Assembly: GCA_964579765.1 (NCBI GenBank)
Contig: CAZOIK010000313.1
Span: 1-27,207, forward strand
DNA from: DATNBT01 sp964579765
GTDB lineage: Bacteria; Acidobacteriota; Vicinamibacteria; Vicinamibacterales; CAVVIG01
Direction: 5' to 3'
Length of the DNA stretch: 27,207 nt
Below the pieces are notes generated by a model. It made no database searches. It had not been told where the DNA came from and saw only the letters and a list, made by a program, of their open reading frames with translations. The stretch's first letter is position 1, and the number at the start of each line of letters is the position of its first letter. The translations under genes were made by a program, and so were the position numbers. Below are positions 5,823 to 15,226 of the stretch, in pieces.

Positions 5823-7991
5823 ATGCCCCGCATGTCACGTTCGCGTTCCGATCGGCTCGTCGCGCCGGCGCTCGGCCTGCTGACGTTTGCCGTCGCGGCC
5901 TACTGTGCGCCTCGTGGTTTTCACTTCGGTTTCACCGACATGGGGCACGACGGGTATCAGCTACGCCAGGTGCTGGATATCAGCCGCGGAGGAGTCATCT
6001 TCCGTGACACGTTCGACCAATACGGCGCGCTCAATGGCTACCTGAACGCGCTGGCGTTCGTCGCGCTTGGCCACCGACTCCTCTCCATCAAGTGGCTGCT
6101 GTGCGGGTGGTACGGCGCCAGTGCGGCTCTCCTGTATTTCCTCGGCCGCCGCTGGCTCGGTCCCGTTGGCGCCGCGTTCGGCGTGACCATCTGGCTCGGC
6201 CTCGCCCCGTTCTACCAGCACGGTGTCATGATTTCGCCGCATGCCTCTATTCTGATGCTGCAGTTGGTCGCGGTTCTGCTGCTCACGCGTGTCGATTTCG
6301 GTTGGCACTCAGGGCGGCGGCTGCTGCTCGTCGGCGTGCTGTCAGGAATCATGTGGGCGATGAAGCAGTCCTACGGCGTGCTGTTTCTGGTTGCCCTCGT
6401 CGCCTTCGTCGGGCTGCTTGTCTCGTGCGGGAGGGTCGCGTGGCGTGTCGCAGGACGCGGAATGGCCCTTATCGTCTGCGGCTTTTCGGCTGTGGTGACA
6501 GCGACGCTCGCTGCCTTGTGGTGGGCGGGTGCGCTGCACGACTGGTATCTGCAGACCATCTCCTTTCCTCAAGGGATGTATCTCGCGGGAGGGAGCGCTG
6601 GCGGGATACTCGCGACGCTTTCGACCTTCGTGACGCTGCAGCGTAGCGCCGCGACTTACTGGTTCGTCATTCGCGGCGTCGTGATCGGCGCCGGCATCGT
6701 GGCGCTGTTCCGGCGCGCGATTCCCGAGGCGGCGCTGCTGTTTGCGACGTTGACGCTGATGCTGTGGCTGGGCGCCTATCCGTCCGCGAACTTCATGCAC
6801 CAGTGGTGGACCACCAGCCTGTCGATCGTGCCGTTTGTCGTCATCCTCTGGTCCGGCACGCAGCCGCTGCGCCTGCGCGCCGCGCGCGCTGCGGCCGTCG
6901 TGGCCGTCGTGCTCGCGGTTGTGGGTTTCGGGGTGACAGAGCGTCTGTTCGCGCTTCGCGAGCAATCGAAGAGGCTCGACGCCGTGATCGAGGCTCCGCC
7001 GGTCGTACGAGGTGTGCGGACGCCGGCGGCCACGAAGCGCATCTTTGCGGCCGTCTACGCCGAGATGCGCGCGTATCGAACGAAGCACCCGGGGGCCGGC
7101 GTCGTGTCCATCGAGGCGGCATCGGAGCCGGCGAGCCTGCCGTTCGTGTCGTTCTTCCCGGACAGCCCGCACATCGGCCCCGTCTATTGGAACGAGCCCG
7201 TTCTGGCTACATCGACCTATCCCCACCACGTGGAGCAGGTGAACGCACAAATCGCAGCCAGCCAGCCCCTGCTGGTCGACCACACACTCATGGAATTCGC
7301 ACCGAAGAAGATCGACGGCTACATGCTGCGGCTTGCCGCCCCAAGCGACTACGGCTACTGGTACGTCTACGAGCCCATTGAGGTCGGGCTCGAAACGGTG
7401 TTCCTGAATTCGAGTGGATCGCCGACGGTACTGCCGGCCTCCCCCGCGGCGCGACAGGCAACGATCGAGCAGCCCAACGACTGGAACGTGTACGGCGGTC
7501 GAACCGGGCAATCGCTCGGTGGTGCCACGCTGTACACGTTTCCCGGCACGTTGGCGGAGCGTGCTATCCCTGACCTCGATCGGGTCGTCCCGATCGCCGA
7601 TGCCCCGACGATGCGAATTGGGGCCGTGACCGAACTCGCTCCCGGGGCCTGGACCATCGACGGCCACATCAGCGATCGATACGCGTATGCGCTGAAGTTT
7701 CCGGTTGTTCGGCGCGAGAAGGGCGCTCTGTTCGTCGCGCGCGGGGAGGTTCAAGACGGCGGGATTACCATCGGCGTCACGCAGCATGATCAGTGGTACG
7801 CCGTGATCAACATCTCCCGGCAAGGTCCGTTTCTCGTCGTGCTGCAGATGCCCGACGCAGGCGCGTACGAACTCACGGTGGCAAACTGTGTCGAGTCCAG
7901 ACTGCAGAATGCCCTCGGGCTCCTCACCAAGCGATTTCTTCAGAATCACGTCCGCGTGCTGCATGCCGGCTGGATTCCGGTGCAGCCCTGA
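5823..7991 (+). CDS. Polytopic GT-C-like membrane protein, putative glycosyltransferase
   Basis: A 722-residue protein. The first about 385 residues hold roughly nine to eleven hydrophobic segments; the last about 340 are mostly soluble and probably periplasmic. Early in the first loop is FTDMGHDGYQLRQV with acidic residues near 38-43, then DTFDQYG. This layout resembles GT-C (family 39/83-type) transferases that use lipid-linked sugars, where an acidic residue in the first loop is catalytic. No closer subfamily is recognisable, and the soluble C-terminal domain is unfamiliar. By eye the codon use is less GC-biased than in neighbouring genes, which could indicate transfer. Two start codons are possible, ATG 5823 and ATG 5832, neither with a strong ribosome site. 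It stands alone between a divergent secreted-protein gene and a tRNA. Confidence 0.6.
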   Translation: MPRMSRSRSDRLVAPALGLLTFAVAAYCAPRGFHFGFTDMGHDGYQLRQVLDISRGGVIFRDTFDQYGALNGYLNALAFVALGHRLLSIKWLLCGWYGASAALLYFLGRRWLGPVGAAFGVTIWLGLAPFYQHGVMISPHASILMLQLVAVLLLTRVDFGWHSGRRLLLVGVLSGIMWAMKQSYGVLFLVALVAFVGLLVSCGRVAWRVAGRGMALIVCGFSAVVTATLAALWWAGALHDWYLQTISFPQGMYLAGGSAGGILATLSTFVTLQRSAATYWFVIRGVVIGAGIVALFRRAIPEAALLFATLTLMLWLGAYPSANFMHQWWTTSLSIVPFVVILWSGTQPLRLRAARAAAVVAVVLAVVGFGVTERLFALREQSKRLDAVIEAPPVVRGVRTPAATKRIFAAVYAEMRAYRTKHPGAGVVSIEAASEPASLPFVSFFPDSPHIGPVYWNEPVLATSTYPHHVEQVNAQIAASQPLLVDHTLMEFAPKKIDGYMLRLAAPSDYGYWYVYEPIEVGLETVFLNSSGSPTVLPASPAARQATIEQPNDWNVYGGRTGQSLGGATLYTFPGTLAERAIPDLDRVVPIADAPTMRIGAVTELAPGAWTIDGHISDRYAYALKFPVVRREKGALFVARGEVQDGGITIGVTQHDQWYAVINISRQGPFLVVLQMPDAGAYELTVANCVESRLQNALGLLTKRFLQNHVRVLHAGWIPVQP

Positions 7992-8030
7992 AGACGCTCC
8001 ACGCGGGGTTCGAACGTGGTAGTGATGGGC

Positions 8031-8116
8031 TGGTGCGGAAGCGGGGATTTGAACCCCGACTGGATTGCTCCAACTAGCTCCTGAGGCTAGCGCGTCTGCC
8101 GTTCCGCCACTTCCGC
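8031..8116 (-). tRNA. tRNA-Leu (anticodon CAG), CCA encoded
   Basis: Read on the minus strand, acceptor arms GCGGAAG (8116-8110) and CTTCCGC (8041-8035) pair, followed by A73 and a genomic CCA (8033-8031). The anticodon arm has stem CTAGC/GCTAG and loop CTCAGGA, giving anticodon CAG, which reads CUG leucine codons. The D-arm region, a long class II variable arm (GGAGCAATCC type) and the T-arm CGGGG-TTCAAAT-CCCCG are all present. Length and long variable arm fit leucine tRNA. Confidence 0.95.
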
Positions 8117-8150
8117 AGTGGAGAGAAATCCCGCGTGGGGACGAACCCAC

Positions 8151-8156
8151 AGTATA
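8151..8156 (-). promoter_or_regulatory. Candidate -10 box of the tRNA-Leu gene
   Basis: TATACT on the minus strand matches 5/6 of the -10 consensus and sits 34 bases before the tRNA 5' end, leaving a short leader for RNase P removal. No convincing -35 is seen. Confidence 0.35.
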
Positions 8157-8201
8157 GCTCACCATGCGAGAATTGAGAGCGGACCCGAAGGAGTCCTCAT
8201 C

Positions 8202-9995
8202 ATGGCTCGCGGCCGATTCACCGTCATTTTCACCGTGCTGGGCCTTGCCGTCTTCATCTCGATCGCGGGCTTCGCCGTGCTGTATCTCCTCGTCGGCCGC
8301 GAGCCGTCCGTGCCGTCGAACGCGACCCTGGTGCTGAAAGTCGGCGGCGATCTCTCGGAAGTCGCGCCCACGACCGTCGTCACCTACGTCCGCGGCGCCA
8401 ACGCCCCCGTGCTGCGCACGATCGTGGACGACCTCCGCAAGGCGAAAGTGGACGCGCGCATCTCGTCCGTGCTGCTCGTCCCGACGGGGTTCGACTCGCC
8501 GTACTGGGCCAAGGTGCAGGAGATTCGCGATGCGGTCGTGGACTTCAAGAAGTCGGGCAAGCCGGTCTACGCGTATCTCGAGTACGGCGGCGACCGCGAG
8601 TACTACCTCGCGTCGGCGGCCGACCGCGTCTTCCTGCCGCCGTCGAGTCCGCTCGATCTGAGCGGCATCGCGACCTACGAGGTCTTTCTCCGCGGCACGC
8701 TGGACAAGATCGGCGCGTATCCCGACATGCACCACATCGGCGACTACAAGACCGCCGTGAATCAGCTCACCGAAAAGGGGTACACGCGGGCGCACAAGGA
8801 GATGGACGAGTCGCTCGACCGCGACCTGTACGACCAGCTCGTGCGCGGCGTCGCTGCGAGCCGCAAGAAGAGCGAGGCCGACGTCCGCGCGCTGATCGAT
8901 CAGGGGCCGTTTCTGCCGGAAGACGCCGTGCGCGCCGGCCTCGTGGACGACGTCGCCTATCAGGATCAGGTCGAGGATCGGCTGCGCGAGGCCCGGGCCG
9001 GGGCGGCAGGCGGAGGCCGCCGTCTGCAGAAAATCGACGGCGACGACTACGCGCGCGTGAGCCTCGGCAGCCTGGGGCTGAACCGCGGGCCGCGCATCGG
9101 CGTGATCTACGCGACGGGCACCATCACGAGCGGCAAGAGCGGCTTCGATCCGCTCAACGGCTCGACGCTCGGCTCGGACACGCTCATCGAGGCGATCCGG
9201 CAGGCGCGGCGCGACAGCTCGCTGCGGGCCATCGTCCTGCGCATCGACAGCCCGGGCGGTTCCGCGATCGCGTCCGACGCGATCTGGCGCGAGCTGATGA
9301 TCGCCAGGAACGAGCGCGCCGATCGGCCGCTCGTCGCGTCGATGTCAGACCTGGCGGCGTCGGGCGGCTACTACATCGCGATGCCCGCGCAGGCCATCGT
9401 CGCGCAGCCGTCCACGCTGACCGGGTCGATTGGCATCTTCGGCGGCAAGATCGTCACCGGCGGCGTGTACGAAAAGCTCGGCGCGCACATCGACAGCACC
9501 AGCATCGGACGCAACGCCGAAATGGAGTCGCCGGCGCGTCCCTACAACGCCGAGGAGCTGAAGAAGGTGCAGGAGCAGCTGCAGGCCTTCTACGACCAGT
9601 TCGTCGAGAAGGCGGCGCAGTCGCGCCACACGACGCCGGAGAAGATCGACGCCGTCGCGCAGGGCCGCGTGTGGACGGGAGCGCAGGCGCGCGGCAACGG
9701 CCTAGTGGACGCGCTCGGCGGCCTCGACGCCGCCGTCGCCATCGCGAAGCAACGGGCCAAGATCGCCGCCGATGCCGAGGTGGAGCTGGTGGTGTATCCG
9801 CCGCGCAAAAGCTTCTACGAGCTGCTGACCGACGAGTTCAGCGGAAGCGCGAGCGAGCAGGCCGCCATGGGCACGTGGCTCGCGGCGAACCTGTCGAAAG
9901 CCGAACTCGACACGCTCAGAATGATGCGCGGCCCGCTGACGCTGTTCCGCCGCGGCGAACCGCTGGCGTTGATGCCGGTCACCTTTCTCCGATGA
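8202..9995 (+). CDS. sppA: Signal peptide peptidase SppA, long (two-domain) form
   Basis: Membrane-anchored serine protease that degrades signal peptides left after protein export. At 597 residues it matches the long tandem-domain form (E. coli SppA is about 618). Residues about 8-31 form one transmembrane anchor. The catalytic lysine is K183 in the N-terminal half (GDYKTAVNQ); the nucleophile is S387 in the C-terminal half (DLAASGGYY), preceded by the RIDSPGGSA segment near 348-355 that shapes the oxyanion site. The start is ATG 8202, with GAAGGAG 6 bases upstream; a longer in-frame extension runs back to 8118 but overlaps the tRNA edge and lacks a ribosome site. It is divergent from tRNA-Leu and converges on the PpiD-like gene. 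Confidence 0.93.
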   Translation: MARGRFTVIFTVLGLAVFISIAGFAVLYLLVGREPSVPSNATLVLKVGGDLSEVAPTTVVTYVRGANAPVLRTIVDDLRKAKVDARISSVLLVPTGFDSPYWAKVQEIRDAVVDFKKSGKPVYAYLEYGGDREYYLASAADRVFLPPSSPLDLSGIATYEVFLRGTLDKIGAYPDMHHIGDYKTAVNQLTEKGYTRAHKEMDESLDRDLYDQLVRGVAASRKKSEADVRALIDQGPFLPEDAVRAGLVDDVAYQDQVEDRLREARAGAAGGGRRLQKIDGDDYARVSLGSLGLNRGPRIGVIYATGTITSGKSGFDPLNGSTLGSDTLIEAIRQARRDSSLRAIVLRIDSPGGSAIASDAIWRELMIARNERADRPLVASMSDLAASGGYYIAMPAQAIVAQPSTLTGSIGIFGGKIVTGGVYEKLGAHIDSTSIGRNAEMESPARPYNAEELKKVQEQLQAFYDQFVEKAAQSRHTTPEKIDAVAQGRVWTGAQARGNGLVDALGGLDAAVAIAKQRAKIAADAEVELVVYPPRKSFYELLTDEFSGSASEQAAMGTWLAANLSKAELDTLRMMRGPLTLFRRGEPLALMPVTFLR

Positions 9996-10002
9996 CCAAA
10001 TC

Positions 10003-10030
10003 GACACGTCGTGTCCGCCTTCAGGCGGAC
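10003..10030. terminator. Hairpin between convergent sppA and ppiD-like genes, possible dispersed repeat
   Basis: GTCCGCC (10013-10019), tetraloop TTCA, GGCGGAC (10024-10030): a perfect 7-bp stem within the 40-base gap between two converging genes, so it can end transcription both ways. It is preceded by the overlapping palindrome GACACG-T-CGTGTC (10003-10015), giving competing folds. No T-run. The compact symmetrical form suggests a REP-like element. Confidence 0.6.
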
Positions 10031-10035
10031 CGCCG

Positions 10036-11955
10036 CTACGAGCTGACCGCCTTTTCGAGCGACTCGCGGTTGACTTCGATCTTCATCCGCTGCTTCGCCT
10101 TCACCATGTAGGCGCCGAAGAACCGGTTGCGGCGATCGGTCAGCATGTCTTCGCGGAATTTGTCTTTCGCGAGCGCGAAGTCGGCCGGGCTCGTCTCCTG
10201 TTTGTCCACCAGCTTGACGATGGCCGCGCCGTTGTCGGTGACGATCGGGTCGCTGACCGATCCGACGGCCATCGCGAACGCCGCGTCGTCCACGGCCGAC
10301 GAGACGCCGATGTCGGTGATGGGCGCGTCGCGCGCGATGAGCTCGGTGGTTTTCACGTCGAGGCCCGCGGCCTTGGCCGCCTTTTCGAAATCAGGCGCGG
10401 TCTTGAGCCTGGCGTCGAGCTCCGCGGCCTTCTGTTTCGCCAGATCGCGCGACTTGATCCTGATGACTTCGTCGCGTACGCGGTCCTTGACCTCGTCGAA
10501 CTTCGGCACGTAGGCGTCCTGCTTCGCGACCGGCGTGACGAACACGATGCCGCGCGAGGCGCGCAGGCCCTGCGAGACCTCGCCGATCTTCAGGTCGAAA
10601 GCGCGCGCCGCGGCGTCCGGCGACGGGCCGAGGCCCAGGATCGGTTCGTCGCGGGCGAAGAAGCCCGACTCCTGCACCGTGAGGCCCTGCGCTTTGGCGA
10701 CCTTGTCGAGATCGGACGGCTTGCTGATCTGCTTCTCGAGCGCCGCGGCCAGATCGCCGGCCTGCGCCTGCGCGCGTTCCGCCGCCAGCTGGTCGGTCAG
10801 CTGCTGGCGCATCTCCGCGAGCGTGCGCGTCGTGCCCGGCTTCTTGTCCGTCATCTTGACGATCTGGTAGCCGAACTGCGTCTTCACGAGATCGCTGATC
10901 TGCCCGGGCTGCAGCGAGAACGCGACGGCGTCGAACTCGGGCACCATCTTGCCGCGCGTGAAGTAGTCGAGGTCGCCGCCGTTCTTCGCGGTGGCCTCGT
11001 CCTCGGAGTACTTCTTCGCGAGCTCGCCGAAGTCGGCGCCGGCCTTCGCCTGCTTCAGGATGTCCTCCGCCTTCGCCTTCACCGCCGCGTCGTCCTTCCC
11101 GTCGGTCTTCAGCAGAATGTGGCTCGCGCGAATCTGCTCGGGCGTCGAGTACTGCTCGGCGTTGTCGTTGTAGGCGCGCTCGACGTCGGCCGGCGGCACG
11201 ACGACCTTCGCGCGCAGCGCGTCGATGTCGATGAGCAGGTAGCGGATCTTGCGCTTCTCGGGAATCTTGAAGTCCGTCTTGTGCGCGTCGAAGTACGCCG
11301 ACACCTCCTGATCGCTCGGCTTCACGTCGCCGCGGAACTTGTCGGCCGAGACGCTGACGACGGCGAGCTTCACTTTGTCGTTGCGCCGGCGGTACTCCTG
11401 TTCGAGCTCCTTGTCGGGAATCGAGAGCCAGTCGGTCAGCGAGGCGCGCAGCTTCTCGACGACGAGCGTCTTGCGGATGCCGTCTTCGAAATCCGTCGGC
11501 GTGAGCGGAGGACGCTGCGCCCGCAGCAGCTGCTCGTAGCGCGCGTCGCCGATGAACCGCCCGTTGTCCTGGAACGCCGGGATCGCGAAGATGCGCTGGC
11601 GGACCTCCTCGTCGCTCACCTGAATCCCGAGGCGATCGGCCTCGGTGAGCGCCGCCTGTTCGTCCACCATCTGCTGCAGGATCTGCTGCTCGATGCCCAG
11701 CTGTTTCAGCAGCTGCTCGCTCATCTGGCCGCCGTACGCCGAGCGGTACGCCTCGAGCTGCGCCTGATAGGTCCGCTTGAACTCTCCCGACGTGATCGCA
11801 TGGCCTTCGACGCTGGCGATCGTGTCGCCGGAGCTCGCGTCCGTGGACCCGCGGAGGAAGTCCGGGATGTAGAAAATGATGAACGCCAGCACGACAAGGA
11901 CGAGACTCCACTGGAGCCACGCCTTGTGGCGGCGCATACGGTCGAGCATGGTCAT
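10036..11955 (-). CDS. PpiD-like membrane-anchored parvulin foldase (peptidyl-prolyl isomerase)
   Basis: Periplasmic chaperone/isomerase anchored in the inner membrane, helping newly exported proteins fold. The 639-residue length, one N-terminal transmembrane helix (about 13-31, FIIFYIPDFL) and an N-terminal SurA-like chaperone region (about 45-190) match PpiD (623 in E. coli). A parvulin domain at about 272-370 shows ASHILLK, then FGELAKKYSED, NGGDLDYFTRGKMVPEFD and FGYQIVK. The catalytic-domain motifs look complete, unlike E. coli PpiD, whose parvulin domain is inactive. A second helical region (about 375-635) follows. Start ATG 11955 is preceded by GAAGGTG at a good distance; ATG 11949 is also in frame. 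It converges on sppA across a hairpin and diverges from the GGDEF gene. Confidence 0.87.
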   Translation of the reverse strand: MTMLDRMRRHKAWLQWSLVLVVLAFIIFYIPDFLRGSTDASSGDTIASVEGHAITSGEFKRTYQAQLEAYRSAYGGQMSEQLLKQLGIEQQILQQMVDEQAALTEADRLGIQVSDEEVRQRIFAIPAFQDNGRFIGDARYEQLLRAQRPPLTPTDFEDGIRKTLVVEKLRASLTDWLSIPDKELEQEYRRRNDKVKLAVVSVSADKFRGDVKPSDQEVSAYFDAHKTDFKIPEKRKIRYLLIDIDALRAKVVVPPADVERAYNDNAEQYSTPEQIRASHILLKTDGKDDAAVKAKAEDILKQAKAGADFGELAKKYSEDEATAKNGGDLDYFTRGKMVPEFDAVAFSLQPGQISDLVKTQFGYQIVKMTDKKPGTTRTLAEMRQQLTDQLAAERAQAQAGDLAAALEKQISKPSDLDKVAKAQGLTVQESGFFARDEPILGLGPSPDAAARAFDLKIGEVSQGLRASRGIVFVTPVAKQDAYVPKFDEVKDRVRDEVIRIKSRDLAKQKAAELDARLKTAPDFEKAAKAAGLDVKTTELIARDAPITDIGVSSAVDDAAFAMAVGSVSDPIVTDNGAAIVKLVDKQETSPADFALAKDKFREDMLTDRRNRFFGAYMVKAKQRMKIEVNRESLEKAVSS

Positions 11956-12083
11956 TGAGACACCTTCAGAAACTTCGATGGTACGTCAGGATCTTCGCAA
12001 ACGGCAAGCGAATGCTGTGTATCCATATGTTATATTTGCCGTGGTTAGAACAACTTACCTTGAGCCGAGCCACGAGCGCCTCC
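11956..12083. promoter_or_regulatory. Divergent intergenic region with AT-rich patch
   Basis: The 128 bases between the divergent ppiD-like and GGDEF genes contain an AT-rich stretch around 12023-12037 (CATATGTTATATTTG) in otherwise GC-rich DNA. TATATT (12031-12036) on the plus strand and TATAAC on the minus strand could be -10 boxes, but neither has a clear -35. It probably holds promoters for both genes. Confidence 0.35.
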
Positions 12084-13220
12084 ATGTCACGCCGCACGCT
12101 GTACCACGCGCCCGGCATGCGCAAGCGCGCGTCCAAGCTCCGGCGCACCGGCGAGCTCACGCTCCGATCCCCGCAGACCGATCTGGCCGGCCGGCTGCAC
12201 GCCGCCGAGCGGGGGCTGCGCAGCCGCATCGACCGTCGCGACACGTTCGTCGAGATCGTCCGCGCCGTGCACGGGACGCTCGACCCGGCCGAGCTCGCCG
12301 ATCTCATCGTCGAGCGCGCCGCCGCGTGGCTTCCGGCGCCGTGCTGGGCCCTCGTCTCGGCTGATTCCTCTGGCGAGCTGACCGTACTCTCGCGCCGCGG
12401 CACCTCCGCCGACGACGATGCGGCCGTTCGTGCCGTGGCGAAGTGGGTGGTGAATCGCGGTGAGCTCTTCGCCACCGACGACTTGCGCGGCGACGCGCGC
12501 GGCGCCCGATCGGGCGGCGTGGGCGCCGTGTTCGCGCTGCCGCTGAGCGGCCGTGACGGCCGCGTCGGCGCGCTCGTGGGCTTCGATCGCGCGCCCGCCG
12601 CGCAGCGGCCCAAGCTGTCGGGGCGCCTGCTGCAGTCGCTGCACGCGCTGCTCGAGCCGGCGGCGATGGCGCTCGACAGCGCGCTGCTGCTGAAGCGCGC
12701 CGAGGCGCTGTCGGTCACCGACGACCTCACGCAGCTGTACAACTCGCGCTATCTGAACTCGGTGCTGCGCCGCGAGACCAAGCGCGCGTCCCGAAGCGGA
12801 CGGCCGCTGTCGCTGCTCTTCATCGACCTCGACGGCTTCAAAGCCGTGAACGACAGCCACGGCCACTTGTATGGCAGCCGGGCGCTCGTGGAGGCGGCCG
12901 GGCTCATCCGCGGCAGCGCGCGTGAAACGGACGTCTGCGCGCGTTTCGGCGGCGACGAGTTCGCCATCGTCCTGCCGGACACGGGCGGGGAGGGCGCATA
13001 CGCCGTGGGCGAGCGCGTGCGCGAGCGCGTGGCCGCGCACATGTTCCTCGCCGGCGACGGGCTGAACATCCACCTGACGGCCTCGGTCGGCGTCGCGACG
13101 CTGCCCGATGTGGCCGCGTCGGCCGACGAGCTCGTGGCCGCCGCCGACAAGGCGATGTATCAAGTCAAGGATTCCGGCAAAAACGGTATTCAGGCTGCGT
13201 CCGCTCCCGCCGATAACTGA
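12084..13220 (+). CDS. GAF-GGDEF diguanylate cyclase
   Basis: Makes the second messenger c-di-GMP from two GTP. In the 378-residue form, about 50-200 is a GAF-like sensor domain and about 205-375 a GGDEF domain. The active site reads FGGDEF (GGDEF at 289-293), the metal-binding DLDGFK is near 248-253 and NDSHGH near 256-261. An RETD at 280-283, five residues before GGDEF, is the RxxD inhibitory site, so product inhibition is expected. All catalytic residues are present. No membrane segment, so it is cytoplasmic. The open frame extends back to 11955, but that would overlap the divergent ppiD-like start and cross the AT-rich promoter region, so ATG 12084 is preferred; its ribosome site is weak. 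It lies 55 bases before mreB on the same strand. Confidence 0.88.
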   Translation: MSRRTLYHAPGMRKRASKLRRTGELTLRSPQTDLAGRLHAAERGLRSRIDRRDTFVEIVRAVHGTLDPAELADLIVERAAAWLPAPCWALVSADSSGELTVLSRRGTSADDDAAVRAVAKWVVNRGELFATDDLRGDARGARSGGVGAVFALPLSGRDGRVGALVGFDRAPAAQRPKLSGRLLQSLHALLEPAAMALDSALLLKRAEALSVTDDLTQLYNSRYLNSVLRRETKRASRSGRPLSLLFIDLDGFKAVNDSHGHLYGSRALVEAAGLIRGSARETDVCARFGGDEFAIVLPDTGGEGAYAVGERVRERVAAHMFLAGDGLNIHLTASVGVATLPDVAASADELVAAADKAMYQVKDSGKNGIQAASAPADN

Positions 13221-13263
13221 CACGGCACCTGAGCGGTCGGTACCCGGAATTGCACGCAATCAC

Positions 13264-13268
13264 AGGAG
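13264..13268 (+). promoter_or_regulatory. Ribosome binding site that fixes the mreB start at TTG
   Basis: AGGAG ends 7 bases before TTG 13276, the ideal distance. The first in-frame ATG (13291) would be 22 bases away. This supports the unusual TTG start. Confidence 0.75.
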
Positions 13269-13275
13269 TTTTCCC

Positions 13276-14301
<1,026 letters not shown>

Positions 14302-14305
14302 CTCT

Positions 14306-14378
14306 CCACCGCTGAGGACCCCGCGGACGCTGAGCCATCGGTGTTTCCTCCGCGTCCTCTGTGGTGGCGAGCTTTTTT
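14306..14378 (+). terminator. Long hairpin followed by T6 between mreB and mreC (attenuator-like)
   Basis: CCACCGCTGAGGAC (14306-14319) pairs with GTCCTCTGTGGTGG (14354-14367): 12 Watson-Crick pairs, one G-U and one mismatch. GCGG (14323-14326) extends the stem with CCGC (14350-14353) after a small bulge. A T6 run (14373-14378) follows six bases... five bases after the stem, directly before the mreC ATG at 14381. This has the form of a partial terminator. The arms resemble a dispersed GAGGACGCGGAGG-type intergenic repeat, an alternative reading. Confidence 0.5.
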
Positions 14379-14380
14379 AG

Positions 14381-15226
14381 ATGGCTCTTCTCGACATCCG
14401 CCGGCGCTCCGGGTACCTCTTCCTCGCCGTCGTGCTCGGCCACGTCATTCTCATTTCGGCGCAAGTGAACTCGCGCAGCGGCGTGCCGGTCCTCGAGTCC
14501 GTCACCTTCGGCGTCTTCGCCGAGGCGCAGCGCGGCGTGGCGAAGGCCGTGGCGGGCATGCGCCGCGGCTGGAGCCGGTACGTGTGGCTGCGCGGCGTCG
14601 AGGCGGAGAACGCGGATTTGCGGCGGCAGCTCGAGGCCATGCAGGTGCAATATCAGGAGCGCCGGGCGCTCGCCGATCGCGCCCGGACGCTCGAGGACGT
14701 GCTGGCGCTGCGCGATCGGTCGAATCTCGAAACCGCGGCGGCCGAGATCATCGCGTCGAGCGCCTCGCCCGATTTCCGGACGCTGACGATCGACAAGGGC
14801 ACGCGCCAGGGTCTGAAACCCGACATGGCCGTCATCGCGGCCGCGGGCGTCGTCGGCCGCGTCGTCATTCCCAGCCTCGACGCGGCCAAGGTGCAACTGC
14901 TCGTCGATCGCAACGCCGCGGCAGGCGCGCTGATCGAGCGGTCGCACGCGCAGGGGGTTGCGCTCGGCGGCGGCGACGCGCGGCTGCGCCTCGAGTACGT
15001 GGCTGAGTCGGCGGACGTGATGGTCGGCGATCTGGTCGTCACGTCTGGAATCGACGGGATCTACCCGAAAGGCTTCACGATCGGCCAGGTGGACGCCGTC
15101 GAGAAGACCGGGCCCGCCTACAAGCGCATCACGATCAGGCCGGCGGTGGACTTTTCGTCGCTCGAGACGGTGCTCGTCGTCCTGACGCCGACGCCGATCA
15201 AGCAGGCCGAGGAGAGCCGCGAGTGA
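14381..15226 (+). CDS. mreC: Rod-shape-determining protein MreC
   Basis: Bitopic periplasmic scaffold that links MreB/MreD to PBP2 and helps activate it. The 281-residue product has a single N-terminal transmembrane helix (about 11-28), a coiled-coil stretch at about 70-108 (VEAENADLRRQLEAMQ) and the two beta-barrel region typical of MreC (SPDFRTLTIDKG, GLKPDMAVIAAAGVVGRVV, then GDLVVTSGIDGIYPKGFTIGQV). The C-terminus is short. The ATG comes two bases after a T6 run and has only a distant purine-rich site (GGTGGCGAG), so translation initiation may be modest. The TGA overlaps the GTG of mreD by four bases. Confidence 0.96.
   Translation: MALLDIRRRSGYLFLAVVLGHVILISAQVNSRSGVPVLESVTFGVFAEAQRGVAKAVAGMRRGWSRYVWLRGVEAENADLRRQLEAMQVQYQERRALADRARTLEDVLALRDRSNLETAAAEIIASSASPDFRTLTIDKGTRQGLKPDMAVIAAAGVVGRVVIPSLDAAKVQLLVDRNAAAGALIERSHAQGVALGGGDARLRLEYVAESADVMVGDLVVTSGIDGIYPKGFTIGQVDAVEKTGPAYKRITIRPAVDFSSLETVLVVLTPTPIKQAEESRE

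Noticed and set aside
7999..8019. Short inverted repeat CCACG/CGTGG with an internal GGTTCGAAC resembling a tRNA T-loop
   Set aside because: The bases flanking the T-loop-like word do not form a T-stem and no acceptor end follows, so it is not a tRNA remnant; as a terminator, a 5-bp stem with an 11-base loop is weak.
6342..8795. Minus-strand open frame (817 codons) spanning the membrane-protein gene, tRNA-Leu and sppA
   Set aside because: It runs through a tRNA gene and opposite two real genes; amino acid composition is that of a shadow frame.
11955..12083. N-terminal extension of the GGDEF protein
   Set aside because: It would overlap the divergent ppiD-like start and occupy the AT-rich promoter region; the ATG at 12084 fits better.
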